NCBI GenBank assembly: GCA_050744245.1
Contig: JBOGGX010000064.1
Location: forward strand, 1-34,770
Origin: JBOGGX01 sp050744245
GTDB lineage: Bacteria; Actinomycetota; Acidimicrobiia; Acidimicrobiales; JBOGGX01
Direction: 5' to 3'
DNA: 34,770 nucleotides
Part shown: positions 21,946-30,471 of the stretch, one piece after another
Numbering within the stretch: position 1 is the stretch's first letter
How the letters are laid out: each line of letters opens with the position of its first letter
Notes under the pieces: generated by a model
Database searches by the model: none
The model's input: the letters and a program-made list of their open reading frames with translations, nothing else
What the model was told of the DNA's origin: nothing
Translations under genes and position numbers: made by a program

Positions 21946-23895
21946 ATGGCCGAGCGCGAGCGCCCCTGGTTGATGCGCACCTATTCCGGCCACTCGACGC
22001 CTGAGGCGTCGAACCGGCTGTACCGGACCAACCTGGCCAAGGGCCAGAACGGGCTGTCGATCGCCTTCGACCTACCGACGCAGACCGGCTATGACCCGGA
22101 TGCCCGGGAGGCGTGGGGCGAGGTGGGCAAGGTCGGGGTGCCCGTGTACCACCTGGGTCACATGGGGCAGCTGCTCGACGGCATACCGCAGGGCGAGATG
22201 AACACGTCGATGACCATCAACGCCACCGCGGCCTGGCTGCTCGGGCTGTATGTGGCCAACGCCGACCGCACCGGCGTGGAGCGCCGGCAGCTGCGGGGCA
22301 CGACCCAGAACGACATCGTCAAGGAGTACCTGTCACGCGGCACGTACATCTTCCCGCCCCGGCCCAGCCGGCGGCTGATCGTCGACATGGTCGCCTTCTG
22401 CGCGCAGTCGATCCCGGCCTGGAATCCGATCAACGTCTGCAGCTACCACCTGCAGGAGGCCGGCGCCACGCCCGTGCAGGAGATCGCCTACGCCCTGGCG
22501 ACCGCGGTCGGCGTGCTCGACGCCGTCCGCGAGTCCGGACAGGTCCGGGCGGAGCGCTTCGACGCGGTGTTCGCCTCGATCTCGTTCTTCGTCAACGCCG
22601 GCATCCGGTTCGTCGAGGAGACCTGCAAGATGCGGGCCTTCGTCGAGCTGTGGGACCGCATCGGCCGCGAGCGGTACCGCGTCATCGATGCCAGGGCCCG
22701 CCGGTTCCGCTACGGCGTACAGGTCAATTCGCTCGGGCTCACCGAGTCCCAACCCGAGAACAACGTCCAGCGGATCGTGCTCGAGATGCTCGGCGTCACC
22801 CTGTCGAAGGACGCCAGGGCCCGATCGATCCAGTTGCCGGCGTGGAACGAGGCCCTCGGTCTGCCTCGCCCGTGGGACCAGCAGTGGGCGCTGCGGCTAC
22901 AGCAGGTGTTGGCCTACGAGACCGACCTGTTGGAGTACGACGACCTGTTCGCCGGGTCCAAGGTGGTCGAGTCCAGGACGGCCGAGCTGGTGGGCGAGGC
23001 CGAGGCGGAGCTCGATGACGTGCTCGCCCGGGGCGGCGTCTTCGAGTGCATCGAGGAGGTGAAGAGCCGGCTGGTGCGGTCGCACACCGAGCGGCGGCGG
23101 CGCATCGAATCTGGCGAGGTCACGGTGGTCGGGGTCAACCGCTTCACCGAGACCGAACCGTCGCCGCTGAGCGAGGGCGAGCACATCCTCCGGGTCGACC
23201 CGGCGGTGCAGGACCTGATGATCGCCGACGTCCTGGCCTGGCGGTCGCAGCGGGACGGCGGGGCCGTGGGGCGGGCGCTCGACGCGCTCCGCCGGGCTGC
23301 GGCCGGCGCCGACAACGTCATGCCGGCAACCATCGAGCTGGCGCAGGCGGGCGGCACCACCGGCGAATGGGCCGACGCCCTACGGGAGGTGTTCGGCGAG
23401 TACCGGGCCCCGACCGGGGTCGGCACGGCGCCCGCCGGAGCAGCGCGGGCCGGGTTCGCGCCCGTGGTCGCCAAGGTGCGGGTCATGGCCGGCGGTCCGC
23501 CGCGCCTGCTGGTGGCCAAGCCCGGGCTCGATGGCCACTCGAACGGGGCGGAACAGATCGCGGTGGCGGCGCGCGACGCGGGGATGGAGGTGGTCTACCA
23601 GGGCATCCGTCTCTCGCCGGAGCAGATCGCGGCCGCGGCGAGGGACGAGGACGTCGACGTCGTCGGGCTGTCGATCCTGTCAGGGAGCCACGGCCAGCTC
23701 GTACCCGAGGTGGTGCGCCGGCTGCGCGCCGCGGGGGTCGAGGCGCCGGTGGTGGTCGGTGGGATCATCCCCGAGGAGGATCGGCCGGCCATGGAGCAGG
23801 CCGGCGTGGCCGCCGTGTACACGCCCCGCGACTTCGACCTGGCCAGCATCATGGGCGCCATCGCCGACCTGGCCGCCACCCACCGCAACCGCTGA
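21946..23895 (+). CDS. Ethylmalonyl-CoA-mutase-type (B12-dependent acyl-CoA mutase)
   Basis: 649 residues: an acyl-CoA mutase TIM-barrel domain (1-500) with a C-terminal B12-binding domain (about 515-645) in one chain. Landmarks are RPWLMRTYSGHSTPEASNRLY, FDLPTQTGYD, GKVGVPVYHL, NTSMTINATAAWLLGLYVA, NVCSYHLQEAGATPVQE and PWDQQWALRLQQ, closely matching ethylmalonyl-CoA mutase/MeaA proteins. The cobalamin motif is DGHSNG near residues 529-534, whose histidine ligates cobalt. It likely converts ethylmalonyl-CoA to methylsuccinyl-CoA in acetate or C4 assimilation; methylmalonyl-CoA or isobutyryl-CoA mutase activity cannot be excluded without active-site comparison. ATG 21946 lies seven bases after a GACAAT box; ATG 21937 is an alternative. 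Genes hbd and accD in the window support acyl-CoA metabolism. A palindromic terminator follows. Confidence 0.85.
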   Translation: MAERERPWLMRTYSGHSTPEASNRLYRTNLAKGQNGLSIAFDLPTQTGYDPDAREAWGEVGKVGVPVYHLGHMGQLLDGIPQGEMNTSMTINATAAWLLGLYVANADRTGVERRQLRGTTQNDIVKEYLSRGTYIFPPRPSRRLIVDMVAFCAQSIPAWNPINVCSYHLQEAGATPVQEIAYALATAVGVLDAVRESGQVRAERFDAVFASISFFVNAGIRFVEETCKMRAFVELWDRIGRERYRVIDARARRFRYGVQVNSLGLTESQPENNVQRIVLEMLGVTLSKDARARSIQLPAWNEALGLPRPWDQQWALRLQQVLAYETDLLEYDDLFAGSKVVESRTAELVGEAEAELDDVLARGGVFECIEEVKSRLVRSHTERRRRIESGEVTVVGVNRFTETEPSPLSEGEHILRVDPAVQDLMIADVLAWRSQRDGGAVGRALDALRRAAAGADNVMPATIELAQAGGTTGEWADALREVFGEYRAPTGVGTAPAGAARAGFAPVVAKVRVMAGGPPRLLVAKPGLDGHSNGAEQIAVAARDAGMEVVYQGIRLSPEQIAAAARDEDVDVVGLSILSGSHGQLVPEVVRRLRAAGVEAPVVVGGIIPEEDRPAMEQAGVAAVYTPRDFDLASIMGAIADLAATHRNR

Positions 23896-23898
23896 ACC

Positions 23899-23945
23899 AA
23901 TGTGCGGTGAATGCTCGCGCCTTCCGCGAGGTTCCACCGCACATT
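23899..23945. terminator. 47-bp palindromic hairpin after the mutase
   Basis: AATGTGCGGTG (23899-23909) pairs with CACCGCACATT (23935-23945), and an inner stem CTCGCG (23914-23919) pairs with CGCGAG (23925-23930). It begins three bases after the mutase stop and lies upstream of the convergent cyclophilin stop. Probably a terminator; its layered structure also resembles a REP-type element. Confidence 0.6.
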
Positions 23946-23982
23946 CGGCGGTTTTCGGCGGGTCGGCGGCGGGTCAGGCGGG

Positions 23983-24513
<531 letters not shown>

Positions 24514-24543
24514 GGGGTTCTCCTCGCGATCGGTAAGTGAAGC

Positions 24544-25008
24544 TCAGGAAGGCGCCTCGAGCGGGGTACCTGGGTCGCTGGCCGCGCGTCCGTCGTCGTC
24601 GGCCGAGACGGGCCCTGGCGATCGGCGGCCGGTGTAGAGCGACAGGAGCTCGTCCCACCGGTTGACGCCGTCGCGATCCCAGCCCTCGCTGACGTCGAGC
24701 ACCCGGCCCGCCTCGACCAGCACCAGGGTCGGCACGGTGTCGATCTTGAACCCATCGACCAGTCGCCGTCCGGCCGCCTCGTCGATCAACGGACCGACGA
24801 AGCCCTTCTCCTCCAGCCAGGGTGAGACCTTGCCATCGGGCTCGGCGGCCACCGCGACGACAGGAAGGACGTCGCCGTACCGATGGCCGAGCTCGGCGTA
24901 GACGGGGAACGCCAGGGCGCAGGTCGGGCTGGCGGTGGAGCAGAACGCCAGCAGCGCAGGACCGGCGGGAGTGCCGGGCGGGGTCGGCGATCCGGCCGGG
25001 ATCGACAT
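24544..25008 (-). CDS. TlpA/thioredoxin-fold protein
   Basis: 154 residues with a thioredoxin-like core: LLAFCSTASPTCALAFPVYAEL, then VVAVAAEPDGKVSPWLEEKG, and FKIDTVPTLVLVEAGRVLDVSEGW with the cis-proline (VPTL). The cysteines are six residues apart (C-x6-C), not the usual CxxC, so redox activity is uncertain; one of them may act alone, as in peroxiredoxin-type proteins. No signal peptide is seen, unusual for TlpA-like proteins. ATG 25008 lies six bases after TAGGGT (25015-25020), a leaderless start. Followed closely by the cyclophilin gene. Confidence 0.75.
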   Translation of the reverse strand: MSIPAGSPTPPGTPAGPALLAFCSTASPTCALAFPVYAELGHRYGDVLPVVAVAAEPDGKVSPWLEEKGFVGPLIDEAAGRRLVDGFKIDTVPTLVLVEAGRVLDVSEGWDRDGVNRWDELLSLYTGRRSPGPVSADDDGRAASDPGTPLEAPS

Positions 25009-25039
25009 GCGGCCACCCTAACCGTGTCCCCGAGCGCCG

Positions 25040-25564
25040 CTACTCCCGTGAGCCCTCGATCGACCCGTCGAGCTCACCGTCGTCGGCGAACGCGATGCAC
25101 ACCACCTCGCGGTCACCCTGGGCCCACGTCTGCTCGTTCGGCGCGAGATAGGTGGCCTGGAGGCGCGAGTCCTGGAAGGAGATGCCGACGTACTCGTCGT
25201 ACCGCTCCTCGCAGCCGGTCGCGGCGGTGGCCTCGACGGTCGAGGTACCGGGGAACAGCTCGTCGTCTGCGCCCTCGATGTCGAACACGCTGAACACCTC
25301 CGCCTCGTGGGCGGCGTCGCAGTCGACCACGTCGACCTCCTCGAGGCTGCTGCCCTGGGCGGCGTCGATGCTCTCGATGCACATGCCCGCTTCGAGCTCG
25401 AAGACGCTCACCGGCTCCGGTGGTGGCGCCGAGGTCGACCCTCCAGCGGACTCCGACGCCGTCGCGGCGGTGACCTCCGCATCCTCGACGCCGACCTGAT
25501 CGTCGCCGTCGCACGCCGACAGTGCGACCACGACCGGCACCACGAGCAGGAGAAGGCGCTTCAT
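25040..25564 (-). CDS. Septum-formation-type lipoprotein
   Basis: 174 residues. MKRLLLLVVPVVVALSAC is a clear lipoprotein signal peptide with the lipobox LSAC, followed by an acidic, serine- and alanine-rich linker. The folded part has paired cysteines in the pattern of the septum formation family (Septum_form): GMCIESI, VDVVDCDAAHEAEVFSVFD, GCEERYDEYVG and VVCIAFADD. It probably faces the outside of the membrane, with the four cysteines in two disulfides. ATG 25564 is chosen because it begins the signal sequence. It is 22 bases downstream of the metallophosphoesterase gene. Confidence 0.75.
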   Translation of the reverse strand: MKRLLLLVVPVVVALSACDGDDQVGVEDAEVTAATASESAGGSTSAPPPEPVSVFELEAGMCIESIDAAQGSSLEEVDVVDCDAAHEAEVFSVFDIEGADDELFPGTSTVEATAATGCEERYDEYVGISFQDSRLQATYLAPNEQTWAQGDREVVCIAFADDGELDGSIEGSRE

Positions 25565-25586
25565 CGGCGGAGGTCGCCCGGTGCCG

Positions 25587-26591
25587 CTACCGGAGGTGGA
25601 CGGCGAAACAGCGGTCGCCCAGGCCGCCCATGGCGTAGTCGGCGTAGAGCCCGGCGAACATGCCACGCGTCCGTTCCGACCACGCCAGCGCCTCACTCGT
25701 CGCGATGCGCCGATGGATCTGGAGGACCCCGCGTTCGAACACCCGATACTCGGCCCAGGTTCCGGGGAAGTCCTTCACGCAGGCCACCTCGACCCACGGG
25801 ACTCCACCGGTGGCGGCGAAGCGGCGCACCCGGTTCCTGTGGGTATGCCCGGCGAAGTACCCGATGATCCGCGGCCGCCTGGCCACCAGCTCGACCAGCG
25901 CCTCCGAATCGTCCGGGTTGATGCCGAAGTAGTTGGGGTTGCGCTTCGGGTTCGCCGGGCTCCACGGTTGGTGGTGGCCGAAGACGAGCACCGGTCGGTC
26001 GTCGTCCCTTGAGGCCAGCTCGTCGAGCCAGCCGAACGTGTCGGGAGCGACGCCGCCGCTGACCTTGAACGGCAGCGTCGTGTCGATCATGGCCGCGACC
26101 ACGCCGGGCAGCTCGACCGTGAACGGGGCCGAGTCGACGAAGGTGGCCCCGCGCCCCACGTCGTGGTTGCCCGGTATGACATGGAGCCGGTCGCCGAACA
26201 CGGGCTGGTAGGCGGCCAGGAACCGGCGGTACTCGGCTTCGATTCCGTCGGCGGTCAGATCGCCCTTCACGAGCACCGCGGCCGGTTCGATGGCCGCCAT
26301 CTCGGCGATCGCGCCGCGGTTCATCACCTCGGGGTAGGGATCCTCGCCGTCGCCGGTCCGGAAAACGGGGCCGAGATCGACACCCTCCATCAGGCCACAC
26401 TCGGTCTCGCCGTAGTGCACGTCGTTCACCGTGGCGAACCGGCACAGCAGCTGGCCCGGCCGGGGCAGCGTGCGGAAGCCGAGCCCGTCGAAGTGGTACT
26501 CGCGATCGGGTGTGAGCCCCTCGTAGCGACGGGGCAGCCCGTCGGCGAAGGCCACGGCCTCGTCGTCGGCGACGGTGGTCAGCTCCAGCAC
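25587..26591 (-). CDS. Metallophosphoesterase
   Basis: 334 residues. Calcineurin-type phosphoesterase motifs are present in order: TVNDVHYGET (family D-x-H), VKGDLTADG (GDxxD-like), VIPGNHDVG (GNHD), FGHHQPW (GHxx) and GYFAGHTHRNRV (GHxH). These residues bind two metal ions for phosphodiester or phosphomonoester hydrolysis. The first 70 residues form a beta-rich, perhaps fibronectin-like, lead domain. There is no signal peptide. GTG 26591 lies nine bases after TACACT (26601-26606). The frame runs further upstream but would overlap the YceI gene. The substrate is unknown; many relatives act on cyclic nucleotides or phospholipids. Confidence 0.85.
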   Translation of the reverse strand: MLELTTVADDEAVAFADGLPRRYEGLTPDREYHFDGLGFRTLPRPGQLLCRFATVNDVHYGETECGLMEGVDLGPVFRTGDGEDPYPEVMNRGAIAEMAAIEPAAVLVKGDLTADGIEAEYRRFLAAYQPVFGDRLHVIPGNHDVGRGATFVDSAPFTVELPGVVAAMIDTTLPFKVSGGVAPDTFGWLDELASRDDDRPVLVFGHHQPWSPANPKRNPNYFGINPDDSEALVELVARRPRIIGYFAGHTHRNRVRRFAATGGVPWVEVACVKDFPGTWAEYRVFERGVLQIHRRIATSEALAWSERTRGMFAGLYADYAMGGLGDRCFAVHLR

Positions 26592-26610
26592 AAGGCCGAG
26601 AGTGTAGAGA

Positions 26611-27195
26611 TCAGGACTGCTTGAGCAGCTCCGCCTCGATCTCGAGCTTGACCGTCTTGGCCACCACCCACCCGCCGGCCTCGAGGGCGACGTTCCACAG
26701 GAGCCCGAACTCCTCGCGTTCGACCTCGCCCTCGGCGCTGAAGCCGATCTTGAGGTTGCCGTAGGGATCCTTGACACCGCCCTCGAACTCGACCTCGAGC
26801 GGCACCGAACGGGTGACGCCGTGGATGGTGAGGTCGCCGTCGACCGTCCACCGGTTCTTGCCGGCGTGGGCGACCTTGGTGGACGTGTAGGTGAGGCTGG
26901 GGAAGTTCTCGGCGTCGAAGAAGTCGGCCGAACGCAGATGGTTGTCGCGGGTCTCCTCACGGGTGTCGATGCTGGCGGCCTCGATGGTGACCTCGACGCT
27001 CGACTCCGATGGATCCTCGCCGATGACCACCCGGCCGTCGAACTTGGTGAACCGGCCGCGTACCTTGGCCACCATCATGTGCCGGACCACAAATCCGATC
27101 TGGGTGTGAGCCGGGTCGAATCCGTAGACGCCGGGCGCGGGTACCTCGACGCCATCGACGACACGGGTCACTGCAGCATTCGCGGTATCAGACAC
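26611..27195 (-). CDS. YceI-family protein
   Basis: 194 residues, a lipocalin-like YceI domain that in known structures binds polyisoprenoids. Landmarks are YGFDPAHTQIGFVVRHMMV, VRGRFTKFDG, ETRDNHLRSADFFDAENFPSLTYTST, DLTIHGVTRSVPLEVEF and FSAEGEVEREEFGL. No signal peptide, so it is cytoplasmic. GTG 27195 has a GGGAAG site at the proper distance; the GTG at 27201 overlaps that site and is less likely. The promoter (TTGCGC, 17-bp spacer, TAGACT at 27233-27238) overlaps two TTGCG-N2-CGCAA sites, so it is likely repressed by the divergent MarR regulator. Confidence 0.88.
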   Translation of the reverse strand: MSDTANAAVTRVVDGVEVPAPGVYGFDPAHTQIGFVVRHMMVAKVRGRFTKFDGRVVIGEDPSESSVEVTIEAASIDTREETRDNHLRSADFFDAENFPSLTYTSTKVAHAGKNRWTVDGDLTIHGVTRSVPLEVEFEGGVKDPYGNLKIGFSAEGEVEREEFGLLWNVALEAGGWVVAKTVKLEIEAELLKQS

Positions 27196-27218
27196 GTGCA
27201 CTTCCCTTCAAGAAACCA

Positions 27219-27277
27219 TTGCGGACGCAAGGAGTCTACGCCGCTATAGTTGCGCGCGCAAGTGGTCGGGGTACGAT
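27219..27277. promoter_or_regulatory. Back-to-back YceI/MarR promoters in one palindrome, with second operator
   Basis: The 12-bp palindrome TTGCGCGCGCAA (27250-27261) supplies two -35 boxes: TTGCGC read minus (27256-27261) with 17-bp spacer and TAGACT (27233-27238) for yceI, and TTGCGC read plus (27250-27255) with 16-bp spacer and TACGAT (27272-27277) for the MarR gene. A second similar site, TTGCGGACGCAA, lies at 27219-27230. Centres are 31 bp apart, about three helical turns, on one face of DNA. TTGC-N4-GCAA fits MarR operators. Confidence 0.75.
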
Positions 27278-27283
27278 CGGGTC

Positions 27284-27751
27284 GTGGCCCTGCTCGACGA
27301 CGACCGCCTGACCGCCGTCGGCCTGTTCCTCGAGGCCCACGACGGACTCGTGAGTGCGCTCGAACGTGCGCTCGACGAGGACTGCGGCATGTCACGGCAG
27401 TGGTTCGAGATCCTGCTCCGCCTGGCCCGTTCCCCCCGGCACAGCCTGCGGATGTGCGACCTGGCCGCCCAGACCGGCCTGTCCCCGAGCGGTCTGACCA
27501 GGGCCGTCGACCGGCTCGAAGCGGTCGAACTGGTCCGCCGCCGTTCCTGCCCCAGCGATCGACGGGTGGCCTACGCCGAGCTCACACCGCTTGGCCTCGA
27601 GCGCGTCACGTCGGCGGCCGAGATCCACCTGAGCCACATCGACGAGCACTTCATCGCCCATCTCAGCCGCGCCGAGCTCGACCAGCTCGAGCGGATCACC
27701 CGCAAGCTGCGCGACCAGCTCCGCCCCAATGCCGCCCTGGTGACGCGCTAG
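27284..27751 (+). CDS. MarR-family regulator
   Basis: 155 residues with the MarR winged-helix core: MSRQWFEILLRLARSPRHSLRMCDLAAQTGLSPSGLTRAVDRLEAVELVRRRSCPSDRRVAYAELTPLG, where the recognition helix (SPSGLTRAVDRLE) and the D-R wing are typical. Cysteines occur at two positions in the N-terminal half, so thiol-based sensing is conceivable but unproven. GTG 27284 lies six bases after TACGAT, so the mRNA is leaderless. The regulator shares its promoter palindrome with yceI and would repress itself and yceI together. The ligand is unknown. Confidence 0.88.
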   Translation: MALLDDDRLTAVGLFLEAHDGLVSALERALDEDCGMSRQWFEILLRLARSPRHSLRMCDLAAQTGLSPSGLTRAVDRLEAVELVRRRSCPSDRRVAYAELTPLGLERVTSAAEIHLSHIDEHFIAHLSRAELDQLERITRKLRDQLRPNAALVTR

Positions 27752-27769
27752 GACGCCAAGGGCGTGTCG

Positions 27770-27775
27770 TAACCT
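27770..27775 (+). promoter_or_regulatory. -10 box for leaderless DUF4328 gene
   Basis: TAACCT lies seven bases before the in-frame CTG at 27783, the same geometry as at other leaderless starts in this window. It supports initiation at CTG, not at GTG 27906. Confidence 0.45.
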
Positions 27776-27782
27776 CCGCCTC

Positions 27783-28565
27783 CTGGACCAGCCGCCCAAC
27801 CCGCTCCCGCCGCCGCCGAGCCATCCGGGCTCGGCTCAGGGTCCTCCCGGTGTCGCCCCCTACCCGGCCGCGCCGCCGACGTGGCTGGATCCCACCCGGC
27901 CGGCCGTGGCCATCCGCTGGCTCCTCATCGCCAACGCGATCGTCCTCGGCCTGGCGCTGATCGCGGCCCTGTACGCCAGAGGCCGCGTGAACGACTACGC
28001 CGCCGACGCCATCTCCGACGACGAGCTGCTCGCCGGCATCGGGGTCTACCTGGCGGCCTCGCTCGCCAGCGGTCTCCTCCAGGTCGGCACCGGTGTCGTC
28101 ACGATCATCTGGCAGTGGCGCCTGGCGAAGAACACCCAGTTGATGCATCGGCCCGGGCTCACGTTCGGACCGGGCTGGGCCATCGCCGGCTGGCTCATCC
28201 CCTGCGTCAACTTCGTGGTGCCGTACCTCCAGCTGCGTGAGCTGTGGAAGGCCTCAGACTGGAGCTATGCCGCCGGCGACACCGAATGGAAGCAGGCACC
28301 GGTCGGGCCGGTGCTGCCCATGTGGGTGGCCGCGTGGATCGCCAACTCGTTCGTCGCCGTCTACGCGCAGCTGTCCGTGCCGGCGACCGGCGACGATGTC
28401 GAGGCCGTCGCCGAGCAGTTCTCCGAGGTCATCACCGCGGCCGTGCCCGGCTACCTGATCGCCATCGCCGCGGCCCTGATGTTCCTCATCGTCGTGCAGC
28501 AGCTCACCGAGCGTCACCACCACGCGGTGGTCCTCGCCGCCGCCGGCCGCCTCGGCGAGGCGTAG
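27783..28565 (+). CDS. DUF4328 membrane protein, probable CTG start
   Basis: 260 residues if begun at CTG 27783: a proline-rich disordered lead (MDQPPNPLPPPPSHPG) followed by about four membrane helices. DUF4328 hallmarks are IIWQWRLAKNTQLM, LTFGPGWAIAGWLIPCVNFV, VPYLQLRELWKASDW and GPVLPMWVAAWIANSF. The function is unknown. From the first conventional start, GTG 27906, the protein would begin directly at the first helix and lose the proline-rich lead that is typical of the family. TAACCT is seven bases before the CTG. It follows the MarR gene by 31 bases and is convergent with accE, six bases apart. Confidence 0.75.
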   Translation: MDQPPNPLPPPPSHPGSAQGPPGVAPYPAAPPTWLDPTRPAVAIRWLLIANAIVLGLALIAALYARGRVNDYAADAISDDELLAGIGVYLAASLASGLLQVGTGVVTIIWQWRLAKNTQLMHRPGLTFGPGWAIAGWLIPCVNFVVPYLQLRELWKASDWSYAAGDTEWKQAPVGPVLPMWVAAWIANSFVAVYAQLSVPATGDDVEAVAEQFSEVITAAVPGYLIAIAAALMFLIVVQQLTERHHHAVVLAAAGRLGEA

Positions 28566-28570
28566 GAGCC

Positions 28571-28783
28571 TTACCAGGGCCGGTCGCGCTGCAACGGGAC
28601 GGGTTTCGACCACCAGCGGCCGGCGAACCGCCACCGCGACGGCTCGCCCTCCCTGGGCCGGAGGGACGCCGGCGGCGTCGGGGCCACGGTCGGCAGGGTC
28701 TGCTCGAGGGCGGCCACGATCGCGGCCCGTTCGTCCTCGGTCGGTTCGGGTGTGATCTCGATCCTGAGGTCGGCGACCTTCAC
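28571..28783 (-). CDS. Acyl-CoA carboxylase epsilon subunit
   Basis: 70 residues. Begins with LRIEITPEPTEDERAAIVAALEQ and ends WRFAGRWWSKPVPL, the signature of the small epsilon subunit of actinobacterial acyl-CoA/propionyl-CoA carboxylases, which stabilises the complex. GTG 28783 overlaps the accD stop by four bases (GTGA), so the two are translationally coupled. Confidence 0.85.
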   Translation of the reverse strand: MKVADLRIEITPEPTEDERAAIVAALEQTLPTVAPTPPASLRPREGEPSRWRFAGRWWSKPVPLQRDRPW

Positions 28784-30336
28784 AGCGGGACGTTGCCGTG
28801 TTTGCGGCGGGGCAGGTCCTCGCGCTTGGCTCGCAGCATCTCGAGGCCGGCGATGATCGTGGCCCGGGTGTCGGCCGGGTCGATTACGTCGTCGACGTAG
28901 CCCCGCTCGGCCGCCAGATACGGGTTGGCGTACTTCTCGGTGTACTCGTCGACCAGCTCGGCCTTGCGGGCCGACGGGTCGGCCGCCTCCTGGATCTCGC
29001 GGCGGTAGATGATCTCGACCGCGCCCTGCGGCCCCATGACCGCCAGCTCCGCCGATGGCCAGGCGAAGGCCAGGTCGGCGCCCACCGACTTCGAGTTCAT
29101 GACGACGTAGGCCCCGCCGTAGGCCTTGCGGGTGATGATCTGGATGCGGGGCACCGTGGCCTCGCAGTAGGAGTAGAGGAGCTTGGCCCCGTGGCGGATG
29201 ATGCCCCCGTACTCCTGGTCGACGCCGGGCAGAAAGCCGGGCACGTCGACGAACGTCACGATCGGGATGTTGAACGCGTCGCAGGTGCGGACGAATCGGG
29301 CCGCCTTCTCCGACGACTCGATGTCGAGCACGCCGGCCAGGACGAGCGGCTGATTCCCGACGATCCCGACCACCCGGCCGTTCATGCGGGCGAACCCGCA
29401 GACGATGTTCTGCGCCCACAGGGTGGCGTACTCGAAGAACTCGCCGTCGTCGACGATGGTCTCGATCACCTTCGTCATGTCGTACGGCTGGTTGGCCGTG
29501 CTCGGGATGATGTCGTACAGCTCGGGCGTGCGTCGCTCCGGGTCGTCGCTCGGCGTGAACGCAGGCGGTTCCTCCAGGTTGTTCGGCGGTAGGAACGAGA
29601 ACAGGTAGCGGACGTCGTCGAGGGCGGCCTTGTCGTCGGCCGCGGTGAAGTGACACACGCCGGACTTCGACGCGTGGGTGATGGCGCCTCCGAGCTCCTG
29701 CTGGGTGACGTCCTCGCCGGTGACGGTCTTCACCACGTCCGGCCCGGTGATGAACATGTAGGAGGTGTCCTCAACCATCATGACGAAGTCGGTCATGGCC
29801 GGCGAGTACACCGCGCCGCCGGCGCAGGGGCCGAGGATCACGCTGATCTGGGGGACGACCCCCGACGACTGGACGTTGCGGTAGAAGATCCCGCCGTAGG
29901 AGTCGAGCGAGACGACGCCCTCCTGGATGCGGGCCCCCGCCCCGTCGTTCAGCCCGACGACCGGCGCCCCTATCTTGAGGGCCATGTCCATCAGCTTCTG
30001 GATCTTGTCGGCGAACACCTCGCCGAGCGCACCGCCGAACACGGTGAAGTCCTGGGCGAAGATGAATACCTTGCGGCCGTCGATCGTCCCCCAGCCCGTG
30101 ATCACGCCGTCGGTGTAGGGCCGTTCGGTCAGGCCGGACTCGAATGCCCGGTGCCGGGCCAGGAGATCGAGCTCGTGGAACGACCCCTGGTCGAGCAGGT
30201 ACTCGATCCGCTCGCGGGCGAGCATCTTGCCCCGCTCGTGCTGGCGCTGCCGTGAGCGCTCCGATCCGGCGGCGTAGGCCTCCTCCTTGCGCTTCTTGAG
30301 TACCTCGAGCCGCTCGCTGAGGGGGTGCCCGGCCAT
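28780..30336 (-). CDS. Acyl-CoA (propionyl-CoA) carboxylase beta subunit
   Basis: 518 residues of the carboxyl transferase family. The enzyme moves CO2 from carboxybiotin to acetyl- or propionyl-CoA. Blocks seen: RHRAFESGLTERPYTDGVITGWG, VFIFAQDFTVFGGALGEVFADKI, GLNDGAGARIQEGVVSLDSYGGIFYRNV, GPCAGGAVYSPAMTDF, FVDVPGFLPGVDQEYGGIIRHGAKLLYSYCEATVP, KAYGGAYVVMNSKSVGADLAFAWPSAELAVMGPQGAVEIIY. The sequence is close to actinobacterial PccB/AccD proteins; the exact acyl-CoA preference cannot be given. ATG 30336 lies seven bases after TACCCT (30344-30349). The epsilon subunit follows with a 4-bp overlap. The biotin-carrying alpha subunit is not in the window. Confidence 0.92.
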   Translation of the reverse strand: MAGHPLSERLEVLKKRKEEAYAAGSERSRQRQHERGKMLARERIEYLLDQGSFHELDLLARHRAFESGLTERPYTDGVITGWGTIDGRKVFIFAQDFTVFGGALGEVFADKIQKLMDMALKIGAPVVGLNDGAGARIQEGVVSLDSYGGIFYRNVQSSGVVPQISVILGPCAGGAVYSPAMTDFVMMVEDTSYMFITGPDVVKTVTGEDVTQQELGGAITHASKSGVCHFTAADDKAALDDVRYLFSFLPPNNLEEPPAFTPSDDPERRTPELYDIIPSTANQPYDMTKVIETIVDDGEFFEYATLWAQNIVCGFARMNGRVVGIVGNQPLVLAGVLDIESSEKAARFVRTCDAFNIPIVTFVDVPGFLPGVDQEYGGIIRHGAKLLYSYCEATVPRIQIITRKAYGGAYVVMNSKSVGADLAFAWPSAELAVMGPQGAVEIIYRREIQEAADPSARKAELVDEYTEKYANPYLAAERGYVDDVIDPADTRATIIAGLEMLRAKREDLPRRKHGNVPL

Positions 30337-30471
30337 CGAGGAGAGGGTAGTTCCCCGTCTGCGATAGGCTCCCATGGCCCTCCCCGTCCAAGCCGTCCGT
30401 GGCCCTACTCGGTCCGGTGGAGTTGGTTGTCTCCCTTGCTTCTTGTCTCTTACCCATGTTTGACTTGCCGT

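Noticed and set aside
24544..25008. Selenoprotein in the thioredoxin-like genes
   Set aside because: No in-frame TGA at a cysteine position and no downstream SECIS-like hairpin were seen.
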